The notes under the pieces: model-generated
Databases searched by the model: none
What the model was told of the DNA's origin: nothing
The model's input: only the letters and a program-made list of their open reading frames with translations
Position numbers and translations under genes: made by a program
NCBI GenBank assembly: GCA_910588125.1
Contig: CAJUPI010000067.1
Location: 1 to 16,497 of the forward strand
Origin: an uncultured Lachnospiraceae bacterium
GTDB taxonomy: Bacteria; Bacillota; Clostridia; Lachnospirales; Lachnospiraceae
DNA length: 16,497 nt
Direction of reading: 5' to 3'
Part shown: in pieces, positions 6,577-14,134 of the stretch
How the letters are laid out: each line of letters starts with the position of its first letter
Position numbering within the stretch: position 1 is the stretch's first letter

Positions 6577-7359
6577 ATGACAGTTTTTGTGTGCGGGCAG
6601 GGGATAGAGGATATCTGGTGCGGGATATATGATGCATGGATGAGCCGGTTAGGACATAAAAACGTCCGATTGGAGCCGGAGGGCAGGAATCGAGAATTGT
6701 TCTGCGAATATCGTGAGGTGACGGTGGAAGACTGGAAAGCAGAAAAGGTGACAGAAAGTATCCGCAGAAAGCTTTCTGAGGAGCTTTATGAGGTGGTTTA
6801 CCGGGCAGCATTATCGGAAGATCGCGATCGGGCGGATAAGATATACCGTTTTCTGATCTATGCCTTTGCGTTGGGAACCGGTGTTGTGGAACGGCTACAG
6901 ATTCCTGCTGTATATGAAGTTTTCCGCATGAATCGTTATTTGTCACGGGAGTACTCTCATATTATCGAATTTGCCCGTTTTTCTCAGATGGAGGAAGGGA
7001 TATTATTGGGAAGGATCAAGCCGAATAATGATCTGCTATCATTGGTGGCGGTACACTTTGCGGACCGGCTTTCGGGAGAGAACTGGATTTTATATGATTG
7101 TGGACGTAAAAAGGCGGCAGTACACCAGGCGAATCAGGGCTGGATGATTGTATATGCAGATTCCGCTGAATGGCAGGAACGATTAAATAAGAAGACCGAT
7201 GAGGAGAGCTATGAATGCCTGTGGAAGACTTTTCATACAGCGATTGCGATAGCTCAGCGAGCCAATTTGAAATGTCAGCAGAATATGCTGCCGCTGCGCT
7301 TTCGGCCATATATGACGGAGTTTGTAGTACCCAATTATTCCGTCAAGCCGAATTTGTGA
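6577..7359 (+). CDS. Probable DNA metabolism protein, partner of the radical SAM protein
   Basis: A 260-residue protein of the family that almost always sits next to this type of radical SAM protein (TIGR03915-like, DUF4130 region). In some bacteria the family is fused to a uracil-DNA glycosylase-like domain, so a role in DNA repair or modification is inferred; the activity is unknown. Recognisable stretches are TVFVCGQGIEDIWCGIYDAW at the N-terminus, the middle MNRYLSREYSHIIEFARF, and IKPNNDLLSLVAVHFADRL with WILYDCGRKKAAVH. The likely start is the ATG at 6577 after GGGGGAAGAAAAG; the ATG at 6547 has no such site. The gene begins 35 bp after the radical SAM stop and has no promoter of its own, so it shares the SOS-type promoter. 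Confidence 0.85.
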   Translation: MTVFVCGQGIEDIWCGIYDAWMSRLGHKNVRLEPEGRNRELFCEYREVTVEDWKAEKVTESIRRKLSEELYEVVYRAALSEDRDRADKIYRFLIYAFALGTGVVERLQIPAVYEVFRMNRYLSREYSHIIEFARFSQMEEGILLGRIKPNNDLLSLVAVHFADRLSGENWILYDCGRKKAAVHQANQGWMIVYADSAEWQERLNKKTDEESYECLWKTFHTAIAIAQRANLKCQQNMLPLRFRPYMTEFVVPNYSVKPNL

Positions 7360-7384
7360 TGAGTGCCGGGGAGAGGAGAGCAGA

Positions 7385-7430
7385 GAAATCCGGTGTTTTT
7401 CTGGAATTTTCTACCTCCTTTTTTGTTTTT
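7385..7430 (+). terminator. Possible weak terminator after the SOS-type unit
   Basis: GAAATCCGG (7385-7393) can pair with CTGGAATTTTC (7401-7411) with one bulge. A T-rich run (CCTTTTTTGTTTTTTG) follows. The stem is imperfect. Confidence 0.4.
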
Positions 7431-7441
7431 TGCGATTTTTC

Positions 7442-7470
7442 TTGCTATTTTTTCTCTAATCCGCTATGAT
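7442..7470 (+). promoter_or_regulatory. Promoter of the yifB-dprA-topA unit
   Basis: TTGCTA (7442-7447), 17-bp spacer, TATGAT (7465-7470). The transcript would have a leader of about 109 nt before the TTG start. This leader contains the perfect 12-bp palindrome AAATGTACATTT at 7520-7531. Confidence 0.55.
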
Positions 7471-7585
7471 AATAACAGCTATTAACAATTTCTTTTTTCT
7501 ATAAAGATTCAGAAGTATCAAATGTACATTTCGTACTGTATTTCCAAATGAAAGAGAATGGATTTTACAAGAAAGGAGCAGTTAT

Positions 7586-9130
7586 TTGTTCAGTAAAGTG
7601 TATAGTGCAGGCTTGCAGGGGATCGATGGCTATCTGGTGCAGGTAGAGGCTGATGTGGGCAATGGGCTTCCCGGGTTTCATATGGTAGGCTATTTGGCGT
7701 CAGAGGTCCGGGAAGCAGAGGAGCGGGTCCGGACTGCCTTGAAAAATTCCGGGTTTTCCATACCGCCCAGAAAAATAACAGTTAATCTTTCCCCGGCAGA
7801 TATTCGGAAAGATGGAACCGCTTTTGATTTGCCTGTAGCAGTGGCAGTGCTGGCAGCCTATGGAATGGATTGTTCCCCTGTTTTGAAAGATTCGGCATTT
7901 ATCGGTGAGCTGGGATTAGACGGGCAGATAAAGCCGATAAGAGGAGTTCTTTCCCTGGTGTCAGCTTTAAAGGATAAAGGTTGGAAGCGATGTTTTTTGC
8001 CAGAAGCCAATATAGCTGAAGGCCTGGCGGTCGGTGAGATTGAAATTGTGGGAATCCGCCATTTGAAAGAGATGATAGAGATATTGATCCATCCGGAGCA
8101 GGTATTGGTAAAAGCTTTATTAGAGGATTTTCAGACAGAAGAGGATAATTTGGACTATTCGGTGGACTTTTCAGAGATGAACGGACAGCGGCTGGTTCGG
8201 CGGGCGACTGAGATAGCAGTAGCAGGGCGCCATAATATTCTTTACCTGGGGCCGCCAGGGAGTGGGAAAAGCATGGCAGCGCAGAGGATTCCTACGATTA
8301 TGCCATCTTTATCACGGGAAGAACAGCTGGAGCTTTCAAAAGTTTACAGTGTTTGTGGAATGCTGCCTCCAGGACGCGCTTTGTTGGGAAAGCGTCCATT
8401 TCGCTCTCCTCATCATACAATTAGCCCTCAGGCGATGGCCGGAGGGGGAAGGAACCCAAAACCGGGCGAGATTTCTCTGGCCTCCAGAGGGGTGTTGTTT
8501 TTGGATGAATTTCCGGAGTTCCGGCGGGAGGCATTGGAGATTTTACGCCAGCCATTGGAAGAAAGGCGGGTTACGATTTCCCGGGTCAATGGAAGCTGTA
8601 CTTTTCCGGCTAATGTGCTGTTGGTGGCGGCTATGAATCCTTGCCCTTGTGGTTTTTACCCGGATCGCAGTCGGTGCGCCTGCAACAATGAGCAAGTACG
8701 CCGGTATTTGAGCAGAATTTCCCGGCCGCTGCTGGAACGAATTGATATCTGTGTGGAGACATCGCCCGTTTCTTATGGGGACATTCGGGGAAAGGCGAAG
8801 CAAAATGAATCTTCATCGATAATTCGCGAACGAGTAGAACGGGCAGGAGAAATTCAAAGAAAACGTTTTGCCGGGAGCAGTCTCTTTTTTAACAGTGAAA
8901 TGGGAAATCGGCAGGTGGAACAATATTGCCAGCTGCGGGACGAAGAGGAAAAACTATTAGAGCGGGCGTTTGAAGAAAAGCATCTGAGTGCCCGTGGATA
9001 TCATAAAATATTAAAAGTAGCACGTACAATTGCGGATTTGGATGGCTCGGAGCAAATTAACAAAATCCATCTATGTGAAGCAATTAGCTATCGGGATTTA
9101 GAAGAGAAGTATTGGGGGAAGGGGATATAA
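7586..9130 (+). CDS. comM: YifB/ComM-family AAA+ ATPase (Mg-chelatase-like)
   Basis: A 514-residue protein of the usual length. The N-terminal ChlI-like domain (SAGLQGIDGYLVQVEADVGNG, LSPADIRKDGTAFDLP) precedes the AAA+ core: Walker A GPPGSGKS at residues 222-229, Walker B-type LFLDEFPEF near 303-311, and the cysteine cluster NPCPCGFYPDRSRCAC typical of YifB. The C-terminal part is the Mg-chelatase-type lid (SARGYHKILKVARTIADLDG). ComM relatives act as helicases promoting branch migration during natural transformation; the role in clostridia is less clear. The start codon is TTG at 7586, with AAAGGAG 7 nt upstream and no suitable ATG. The stop at 9130 abuts the dprA ATG, so the two are one transcription unit. 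Confidence 0.94.
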   Translation: MFSKVYSAGLQGIDGYLVQVEADVGNGLPGFHMVGYLASEVREAEERVRTALKNSGFSIPPRKITVNLSPADIRKDGTAFDLPVAVAVLAAYGMDCSPVLKDSAFIGELGLDGQIKPIRGVLSLVSALKDKGWKRCFLPEANIAEGLAVGEIEIVGIRHLKEMIEILIHPEQVLVKALLEDFQTEEDNLDYSVDFSEMNGQRLVRRATEIAVAGRHNILYLGPPGSGKSMAAQRIPTIMPSLSREEQLELSKVYSVCGMLPPGRALLGKRPFRSPHHTISPQAMAGGGRNPKPGEISLASRGVLFLDEFPEFRREALEILRQPLEERRVTISRVNGSCTFPANVLLVAAMNPCPCGFYPDRSRCACNNEQVRRYLSRISRPLLERIDICVETSPVSYGDIRGKAKQNESSSIIRERVERAGEIQRKRFAGSSLFFNSEMGNRQVEQYCQLRDEEEKLLERAFEEKHLSARGYHKILKVARTIADLDGSEQINKIHLCEAISYRDLEEKYWGKGI

Positions 9131-10225
9131 ATGGAGAAAGAGTATCTTTATTGGCTTTGCTGCCTTCCCTGCCTGGGATCCGTTTCCATACGAAAATTAT
9201 ATGAGTATTTTCAGAGCTTTGAAGCAATATACAATATAGAAGAGACAGAACTGGAAAAAACGGGCATTTTAAGAAAAGTACAGAGAGATGCGTTGATAAA
9301 ATGGCGTGATAAATTTTTGCTATGCCGGCGGGAATACCAAGAAATAGGAAAAAAGGGAATCCGTTTTATAACGCCTTTGGATACGGATTATCCGCGACGT
9401 CTGACAGAGATCTGTGATTATCCGATGGGGATTTTTGTAAAGGGGAGATTACCTAAGGAGGAGATACCGGCAGTCGCTATTGTGGGAGCTCGTGGCTGTT
9501 CAGCGTATGGCGAGCAACTGGCAGAGGAATTTTCTCGTGCATTGGCTGCGCAGCAGGTACAGGTGATCAGCGGGTTGGCCATAGGAATTGACGGGGCTGC
9601 CCACCGGGGAGCGATTCAGGCAGAAGGAGCTACGTTTGGTGTTTTGGGATGTGGGGTGGATATTTGCTATCCGGTATCGAATTATGCTCTTTATGAGAAG
9701 ATGGGGCATACGGGAGGAATATTGTCGGAATATCCGATAGGCTCAAGTCCTCAGTCCTGGCATTTTCCAATGAGAAATCGGATTATCAGTGGCTTAGCAG
9801 ATGCAGTGTTGGTAGTAGAGGCCAGAGAACGAAGTGGCTCTTTGATTACAGCCGAGCTGGGATTAGAGCAGGGAAAGGAGATTTTTGCGGTTCCAGGCAG
9901 GGTGACGGACCATCTGAGCAGGGGGTGTAATCTTTTGATTCAGCAGGGAGCACATATGGCAATTTCGCCCAATGATATACTGGAATATTTGGGAGTAAAG
10001 TACCGAAAAGAATTAATTCTTCATGAAAAAAACGTAAATGGTCTTGCCAAGAATGAAAAAATGGTGTATAGTTGCCTGGATTTCAAACCGAAACATTTGG
10101 ACGATATCATGGCAGACTGTGGTTTGGGGATTGGCGAATGCATTAGCATTTTGCTGGAACTGGAGCTGAATGGATATGTCTTTCGTTCGGCGAATCATTA
10201 TTATGGAAAAAACTGTAAATTGTAG
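9131..10225 (+). CDS. dprA: DNA-processing protein DprA (Smf)
   Basis: A 364-residue DprA. It binds incoming single-stranded DNA and loads RecA during transformation, and is kept in many non-competent bacteria. The N-terminal helical region (LPCLGSVSIRKLYEYFQSF) resembles a helix-hairpin-helix/SAM-like domain. The extended Rossmann core runs from VGARGCSAYG at about residue 118 through SGLAIGIDGAAH, RNRIISGLADAVLVVEA and SGSLITAELGLEQGKEIFAVPG. The C-terminal 65 or so residues form a winged-helix domain (NEKMVYSCLDFKPKHLDDI). The ATG directly follows the yifB stop and uses the GGGGAAGGGG site at the yifB end. The topA start lies 8 bp after its stop. Confidence 0.96.
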   Translation: MEKEYLYWLCCLPCLGSVSIRKLYEYFQSFEAIYNIEETELEKTGILRKVQRDALIKWRDKFLLCRREYQEIGKKGIRFITPLDTDYPRRLTEICDYPMGIFVKGRLPKEEIPAVAIVGARGCSAYGEQLAEEFSRALAAQQVQVISGLAIGIDGAAHRGAIQAEGATFGVLGCGVDICYPVSNYALYEKMGHTGGILSEYPIGSSPQSWHFPMRNRIISGLADAVLVVEARERSGSLITAELGLEQGKEIFAVPGRVTDHLSRGCNLLIQQGAHMAISPNDILEYLGVKYRKELILHEKNVNGLAKNEKMVYSCLDFKPKHLDDIMADCGLGIGECISILLELELNGYVFRSANHYYGKNCKL

Positions 10226-10233
10226 GAGCAATC

Positions 10234-12312
10234 ATGGCGAAGAATTTGGTTATTGTGGAGTCACCGGCAAAAGTAAAAACCATACGCAAATTCCTGGGTA
10301 GTAATTATGAGGTAGACGCCTCTAATGGACATGTGCGCGATTTGCCCAAAAGTTCCCTTGGGATTGACGTAGATCACGATTATGAACCCAAATACATTAC
10401 CATTCGGGGAAAGGGAGAAATTCTGTCCAAGCTTCGCAAAGAGGTGAAAAAGGCCGACAAGATCTATCTGGCAACGGACCCGGATCGCGAGGGGGAGGCG
10501 ATTTCCTGGCATTTGATGAAAGCTCTGAAGCTGGATGAGTTGGAGGATAAAAAGGTTTATCGGGTAAGCTTTAATGAAATTACCAAGACGGCAGTTAAAA
10601 ATTCCCTGAAAAGCCCCCGAAAACTGGATATGGACTTGGTAGATGCGCAACAGGCAAGGAGAATGCTTGACCGTATGGTGGGATATACCATCAGTCCTCT
10701 TCTCTGGGCCAAAGTGAAGCGCGGATTAAGCGCTGGCCGGGTTCAGTCAGTGGCACTTCGTATGATCTGCGATCGGGAGGATGAGATTGGTGCTTTTATT
10801 CCGGAAGAATACTGGAATTTGGAAGCGGATCTGATGCAGACAGGTGCCCGTAAGCCAATGAAGGCAAAATTTTACGGTCGCCGCCATGAGAAGCTCACGA
10901 TTCATAAAAAGGAAGAATTAGATCAGATTTTAAAAGAGCTGGATCACCAGGAGTATGTGATTGAGGAAATCAAAAACGGAGAGCGGACAAAGAAACCGCC
11001 AATTCCCTTTACTACCAGCACATTGCAGCAGGAAGCATCGAAGGTGTTGAATTTTTCCACCCAAAAGACGATGCGCTTAGCCCAGCAATTATATGAAGGC
11101 GTAGATATCAAGGGGCATGGAACGATTGGCCTTATTACTTATCTCCGTACGGATTCCACGCGTATTGCCGATGAAGCGGATGCCGCTGCGCGGAAATATG
11201 TGGAAGAAACGTATGGAGCAGAATATGTGTTGAAGGGAGGAAATACGGGAAAAAGCGGAGGGAAGATTCAAGATGCTCATGAGGCAATCCGTCCGACAGA
11301 TATAACGTTGAGCCCGGTGCAGGTAAAAGAGTCTCTGCAAAGGGATTTGTTCCGTCTGTATCAGTTGATTTGGAAACGATTTGTGGCGAGCCGGATGCAG
11401 CCGGCAGTTTACGAAACCACTTCTGTGAAGATCGGTGCAGGGGATTATATTTTTACCATGTCCGCTTCCAAGTTGGTATTTGATGGTTTTATGTCTGTCT
11501 ATATTCAGGAGGATGACAAAGAGGAGACGAATGTCCTTTTAGGCAAGCTGCAGCAGGGAGATGTACTGAAACTGTCCGAACTGATTCCCAGCCAGCATTT
11601 TACTCAGCCACCGGCGCACTACACGGAGGCATCTCTGGTAAAGGCATTAGAAGAGCAGGGGATTGGCCGTCCCAGTACGTATGCCCCGACTATCACGACT
11701 ATTTTGGCACGGCGCTATATTACGAAAGAAAATAAGAATCTTTATGTGACAGAATTGGGTGAGGCAGTGAACGGAATCATGAAGCAGTGCTTTCCAAGTA
11801 TTGTGAATACTAGCTTTACTGCCAATATGGAATTACTTCTGGATAAAGTGGGAGATGGTTCCGTCAAATGGAAAACGGTGGTGGAGAACTTTTATCCGGA
11901 TCTGGATGAAGCGGTTAAAACGGCTCAGAAGACCTTGGAGTCGGTAAAGATTGCAGATGAGATATCCGATGTGATCTGTGATGTCTGTGGACGCAATATG
12001 GTGATAAAATATGGCCCGCATGGGAAATTCCTTGCCTGTCCCGGCTTTCCGGAATGCAAAAACACCAAGCCTTATCTGGAAAAGATTGGAGTTCCTTGTC
12101 CCAAATGCGGAGGAGAGATTGTAATCAAAAAGACGAAAAAGGGACGGCGTTTTTTTGGATGTGAGAACAATCCGGATTGTGATTTTATGTCCTGGCAAAA
12201 GCCGTCTTTACAGAAATGTCCCCAATGTAATGGATATATGGTAGAACGGGGGAATAAGCTGGTGTGTGCAGATGAAAAATGTGGTTATAGTATGAATATA
12301 AAATCAAAATAA
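10234..12312 (+). CDS. topA: DNA topoisomerase I (type IA)
   Basis: A 692-residue enzyme that relaxes negative supercoils by transient single-strand breaks. The Toprim domain has Glu9 in LVIVESPAK and the acidic DPDRE motif (Asp82, Asp84, Glu86). The active-site tyrosine is Tyr303 in TYLRTDSTR. The motif ALEEQGIGRPSTYAP is present. Three C4-type zinc ribbons end the protein from about residue 581: CDVCGRN...CPGFPEC, CPKCGGE...CENNPDC and CPQCNGY...CADEKC. GTAGGAG overlapping the dprA stop supports the ATG at 10234. The xerC/hslUV genes often found between topA and codY in bacilli are absent; codY follows after 125 bp. Confidence 0.97.
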   Translation: MAKNLVIVESPAKVKTIRKFLGSNYEVDASNGHVRDLPKSSLGIDVDHDYEPKYITIRGKGEILSKLRKEVKKADKIYLATDPDREGEAISWHLMKALKLDELEDKKVYRVSFNEITKTAVKNSLKSPRKLDMDLVDAQQARRMLDRMVGYTISPLLWAKVKRGLSAGRVQSVALRMICDREDEIGAFIPEEYWNLEADLMQTGARKPMKAKFYGRRHEKLTIHKKEELDQILKELDHQEYVIEEIKNGERTKKPPIPFTTSTLQQEASKVLNFSTQKTMRLAQQLYEGVDIKGHGTIGLITYLRTDSTRIADEADAAARKYVEETYGAEYVLKGGNTGKSGGKIQDAHEAIRPTDITLSPVQVKESLQRDLFRLYQLIWKRFVASRMQPAVYETTSVKIGAGDYIFTMSASKLVFDGFMSVYIQEDDKEETNVLLGKLQQGDVLKLSELIPSQHFTQPPAHYTEASLVKALEEQGIGRPSTYAPTITTILARRYITKENKNLYVTELGEAVNGIMKQCFPSIVNTSFTANMELLLDKVGDGSVKWKTVVENFYPDLDEAVKTAQKTLESVKIADEISDVICDVCGRNMVIKYGPHGKFLACPGFPECKNTKPYLEKIGVPCPKCGGEIVIKKTKKGRRFFGCENNPDCDFMSWQKPSLQKCPQCNGYMVERGNKLVCADEKCGYSMNIKSK

Positions 12313-12314
12313 AG

Positions 12315-12329
12315 AATTTTCAAAAAATG
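12315..12329. promoter_or_regulatory. Candidate CodY-binding box
   Basis: AATTTTCAAAAAATG matches 13 of 15 positions of the published CodY consensus AATTTTCWGAAAATT. A weaker overlapping A/T-rich site with a TTTCGAAA core follows (12338-12345). Both lie just upstream of the codY -35, suggesting autoregulation. Confidence 0.5.
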
Positions 12330-12350
12330 TCAAAAAATTTCGAAAAACTA

Positions 12351-12379
12351 TTGTTATTATGAGGGAATCGTGCTAATAT
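12351..12379 (+). promoter_or_regulatory. codY promoter
   Basis: TTGTTA (12351-12356), 17-bp spacer, TAATAT (12374-12379). The predicted transcript begins about 50 nt before the codY start. Read-through from topA is also possible, since I see no terminator between the two. Confidence 0.55.
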
Positions 12380-12437
12380 TTAAGTAACGTACTTTGATTC
12401 GGAATAAGACAACCACAAGTTGAGGAGGTTTTTCGAA

Positions 12438-13214
12438 ATGAGTGTACAGTTGCTGGATAAGACAAGAAAAATCAACAAATTATTACACAACAATAGTTCA
12501 CACAAGGTAGTGTTTAATGACATTTGTAAAGTTTTAAGTGAGATTCTGCTTTCGAATATCCTGGTTATCAGTAAAAAGGGGAAAGTATTGGGAGTAGGGC
12601 TCTGTCCAGGTGTTGATGAAATTGAGGAATTGATTGAGGATCAGGTGGGCGGTTTCGTAGATCGCATGTTAAATGAGCGTTTGCTCAGTATTCTTTCGAC
12701 CAAGGAAAATGTGAATCTTGCTACATTGGGCTTTGCAGAGGAAAATGTAAAAAAATACCAGGCGATTATTACACCGATTGATATCGCGGGAGAACGTCTC
12801 GGAACCCTGTTCATTTACAAATGTGATGAACAATATGATATTGACGATATTATATTGAGCGAGTATGGTACTACGGTAGTTGGGTTGGAGATGATGCGTT
12901 CTGTCAATGAGGAGAATGCAGAGGAGACGCGCAAGATTCAGATTGTCAAATCGGCGATCAGTACGCTGTCATTTTCAGAATTGGAAGCAATTACCCACAT
13001 TTTTGAAGAGCTGGATGGGAATGAAGGTATTCTGGTGGCCAGCAAAATTGCTGACAGAGTAGGGATTACCCGCTCAGTCATTGTCAATGCACTTCGCAAA
13101 TTTGAAAGTGCTGGTGTAATTGAATCCCGCTCTTCCGGTATGAAAGGAACGTATATCAAGGTTCTGAATGATGTGGTTTTTGAAGAATTAAATAATATTA
13201 AGGCAACAAAATGA
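12438..13214 (+). CDS. codY: Global transcriptional regulator CodY
   Basis: A 258-residue protein of normal CodY length. The N-terminal GAF domain (MSVQLLDKTRKINKLLHNN, then SKKGKVLGVGL) senses branched-chain amino acids, and the protein also responds to GTP in several Firmicutes. The C-terminal winged helix-turn-helix covers about residues 197-245 (VASKIADRVGITRSVIVNAL, FESAGVIESRSSGMKGTYIKVL). CodY typically represses amino-acid synthesis and other stationary-phase genes when nutrients are plentiful. The ATG at 12438 has GAGGAGG 9 nt upstream; an in-frame ATG at 12420 precedes that site and is not used. A strong terminator follows. Confidence 0.97.
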   Translation: MSVQLLDKTRKINKLLHNNSSHKVVFNDICKVLSEILLSNILVISKKGKVLGVGLCPGVDEIEELIEDQVGGFVDRMLNERLLSILSTKENVNLATLGFAEENVKKYQAIITPIDIAGERLGTLFIYKCDEQYDIDDIILSEYGTTVVGLEMMRSVNEENAEETRKIQIVKSAISTLSFSELEAITHIFEELDGNEGILVASKIADRVGITRSVIVNALRKFESAGVIESRSSGMKGTYIKVLNDVVFEELNNIKATK

Positions 13215-13230
13215 ATCGGATAGAGAGATG

Positions 13231-13280
13231 AAAGAGAGTGTCGAAAAATCTTGACATGGATTTTATGACACTCTCTTTTT
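13231..13280 (+). terminator. Rho-independent terminator of codY
   Basis: A 12-bp perfect stem, AAAGAGAGTGTC (13231-13242) with GACACTCTCTTT (13267-13278), followed by T residues, 16 bp after the codY stop. The 24-nt loop is rather long. Confidence 0.8.
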
Positions 13281-13288
13281 GTCGATGT

Positions 13289-13503
13289 CATGATGTTGGG
13301 GTCAAAAGGTGTTTTGCCCCCTATGATACCACGGATTACTCCGCATTTCATGTTCTCCCGCAATCCTAAAACACCTCAAATTCGCTCATTTTTCTGTGAA
13401 AAATGGCTACTTCTCGGTGTTTTTGCGGGTCCCCAAGGTCAAAAAATCCTCTTGCAAACAAGTTTGCAAAAGGATTTTTTGACCTTTTGATCCTGGTATC
13501 ATG
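13289..13503. repeat. Multi-hairpin repeat (element C)
   Basis: The ends are related inverted repeats: CATGATGTTGGGGTCAAAAGG on the left, and the complement of CATGATACCAGGATCAAAAGG on the right. Inside are several clean hairpins: GGGG-t-CAAAA/TTTTG-c-CCCC (13298-13321); CCCGCA...AAAACACC against GGTGTTTTTGCGGG; CATTTTTC/GAAAAATG; and a 23-bp near-perfect stem (13437-13484). The last few bases overlap the start of element B copy 2. No protein of its own is credible. Confidence 0.72.
13437..13484. repeat. 23-bp-arm hairpin inside element C
   Basis: The arm at 13437-13459 (GGTCAAAAAATCCT then CTTGCAAAC) pairs with 13462-13484, with a single mismatch and a two-base spacer. It reads AGGATTTTTTGACC on its 3' arm and could also act as a transcription stop in either direction. 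Confidence 0.75.
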
Positions 13504-13947
13504 TCATTAAGTTTATCTCTGAGAATACTCAGCCATGGAAAAAGGAACGGGAAGCGGCAGGAAATGGTCTGTCGCTTTTGACTTTGCAGGGATAACAGAA
13601 GTCCTTAGATTTCTCGATTTTGCATTGAAACGAAAATACACACTGTCTGAGCGAAGTGAGTTTGGGCATTTTCGTTTCGCTTTTCGCAAAAGTCAGTGAT
13701 TTTAGGGATTTTTGATCCATTTTTCTGCCTTTTCCCGTTCCTAGTGTACTGACACATTTACATTTCGTCAAATGACTTGCCTGAATTTCGATCTGCTACG
13801 TTGTCGTCGGTCAACGATGCCACCGCATCGCCTCCCTCCTCCGTCTTGTAGGCTGAAAATTCATTTTGCGTCATTTAACTGAAAGTAAATGTGTCAGTAC
13901 ACTAGTTCCATGGCGTACCTTCTGAGAAAATTAATTTAATGACATTG
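13500..13947. repeat. 312-bp hairpin repeat (element B), copy 2, interrupted
   Basis: Reverse-oriented copy of 4369-4680. Shared blocks include GACTTTGCAGGGAT, CTGTCTGAGCGAAG and GTTTGGGCATTTTCGTTTCGC (the last split here only for matching). The ends are ATGTCATTAAG (13501 on) and AATGACATTG (13938-13947). Its right arm is interrupted at 13744-13902 by another terminal-inverted-repeat element. Sequence divergence from copy 1 is clear but modest. Confidence 0.85.
13744..13902. mobile_element. 159-bp TIR element inserted at TA (element D)
   Basis: The terminal inverted repeats are GTGTACTGACACATTTAC exactly, extending imperfectly to about 33 bp (ending AAATGAC on both sides). It is flanked by TA on each side (13742-13743 and 13903-13904). 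Removing the element and one TA leaves cccgttcctagttccatgg, which has exactly the length of the matching site in element B. This supports insertion with TA duplication, as in the IS630/Tc1-mariner group. Inside are small hairpins (CGTTG/CAACG, CGATG/CATCG) and no transposase, so it is a MITE. Confidence 0.82.
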
Positions 13948-13996
13948 CCCTTTCGACATCATTATATTAATTATAGTAATTTACAGGAAAAAGTAC

Positions 13997-14025
13997 TTGT
14001 CAACCGGTAGCTGATATGTTATGAT
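13997..14025 (+). promoter_or_regulatory. Promoter of rpsB-tsf
   Basis: TTGTCA (13997-14002), 17-bp spacer, TATGAT (14020-14025): a strong promoter, as expected for ribosomal protein genes. It lies about 50 bp after the repeat nest, so rpsB does not depend on transcription through the repeats. Confidence 0.7.
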
Positions 14026-14031
14026 TGAAAG

Positions 14032-14134
14032 GCTGAAAAATCACGTTTGCTGATTCCAAAGGTGGTGCCTGTAAGCAGGTCCCTGAGGAAATATGAGATG
14101 CAGGCGGAAGAAAAACCAAATGGAGGAAAGACAC
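14032..14134 (+). promoter_or_regulatory. rpsB 5' leader, possible structured region
   Basis: A leader of about 100 nt precedes the rpsB start, longer than translation needs. It contains a small hairpin around CCTGTAAGCAGG, with GG and CC close outside it. Ribosomal protein S2 represses its own mRNA in some bacteria; a similar role here is only a guess. Confidence 0.3.

Noticed and set aside
13290..13490. A 66-codon frame within element C
   Set aside because: It runs through several hairpins of a repeat and has no ribosome binding site or protein-like pattern.
13529..13771. An 80-codon minus-strand frame in element B copy 2
   Set aside because: It is the counterpart of the false frame in copy 1, and it begins inside the later inserted element D, so it cannot be an old gene.
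13744..13902. A truncated transposase gene in element D
   Set aside because: Only 159 bp with stops in the frames I checked and no transposase motif. It is better seen as a non-autonomous element.
14032..14134. A named riboswitch or known ribosomal leader before rpsB
   Set aside because: I see only a short hairpin and could not match it to a known RNA class by eye, so it is listed only as a possible structured leader.
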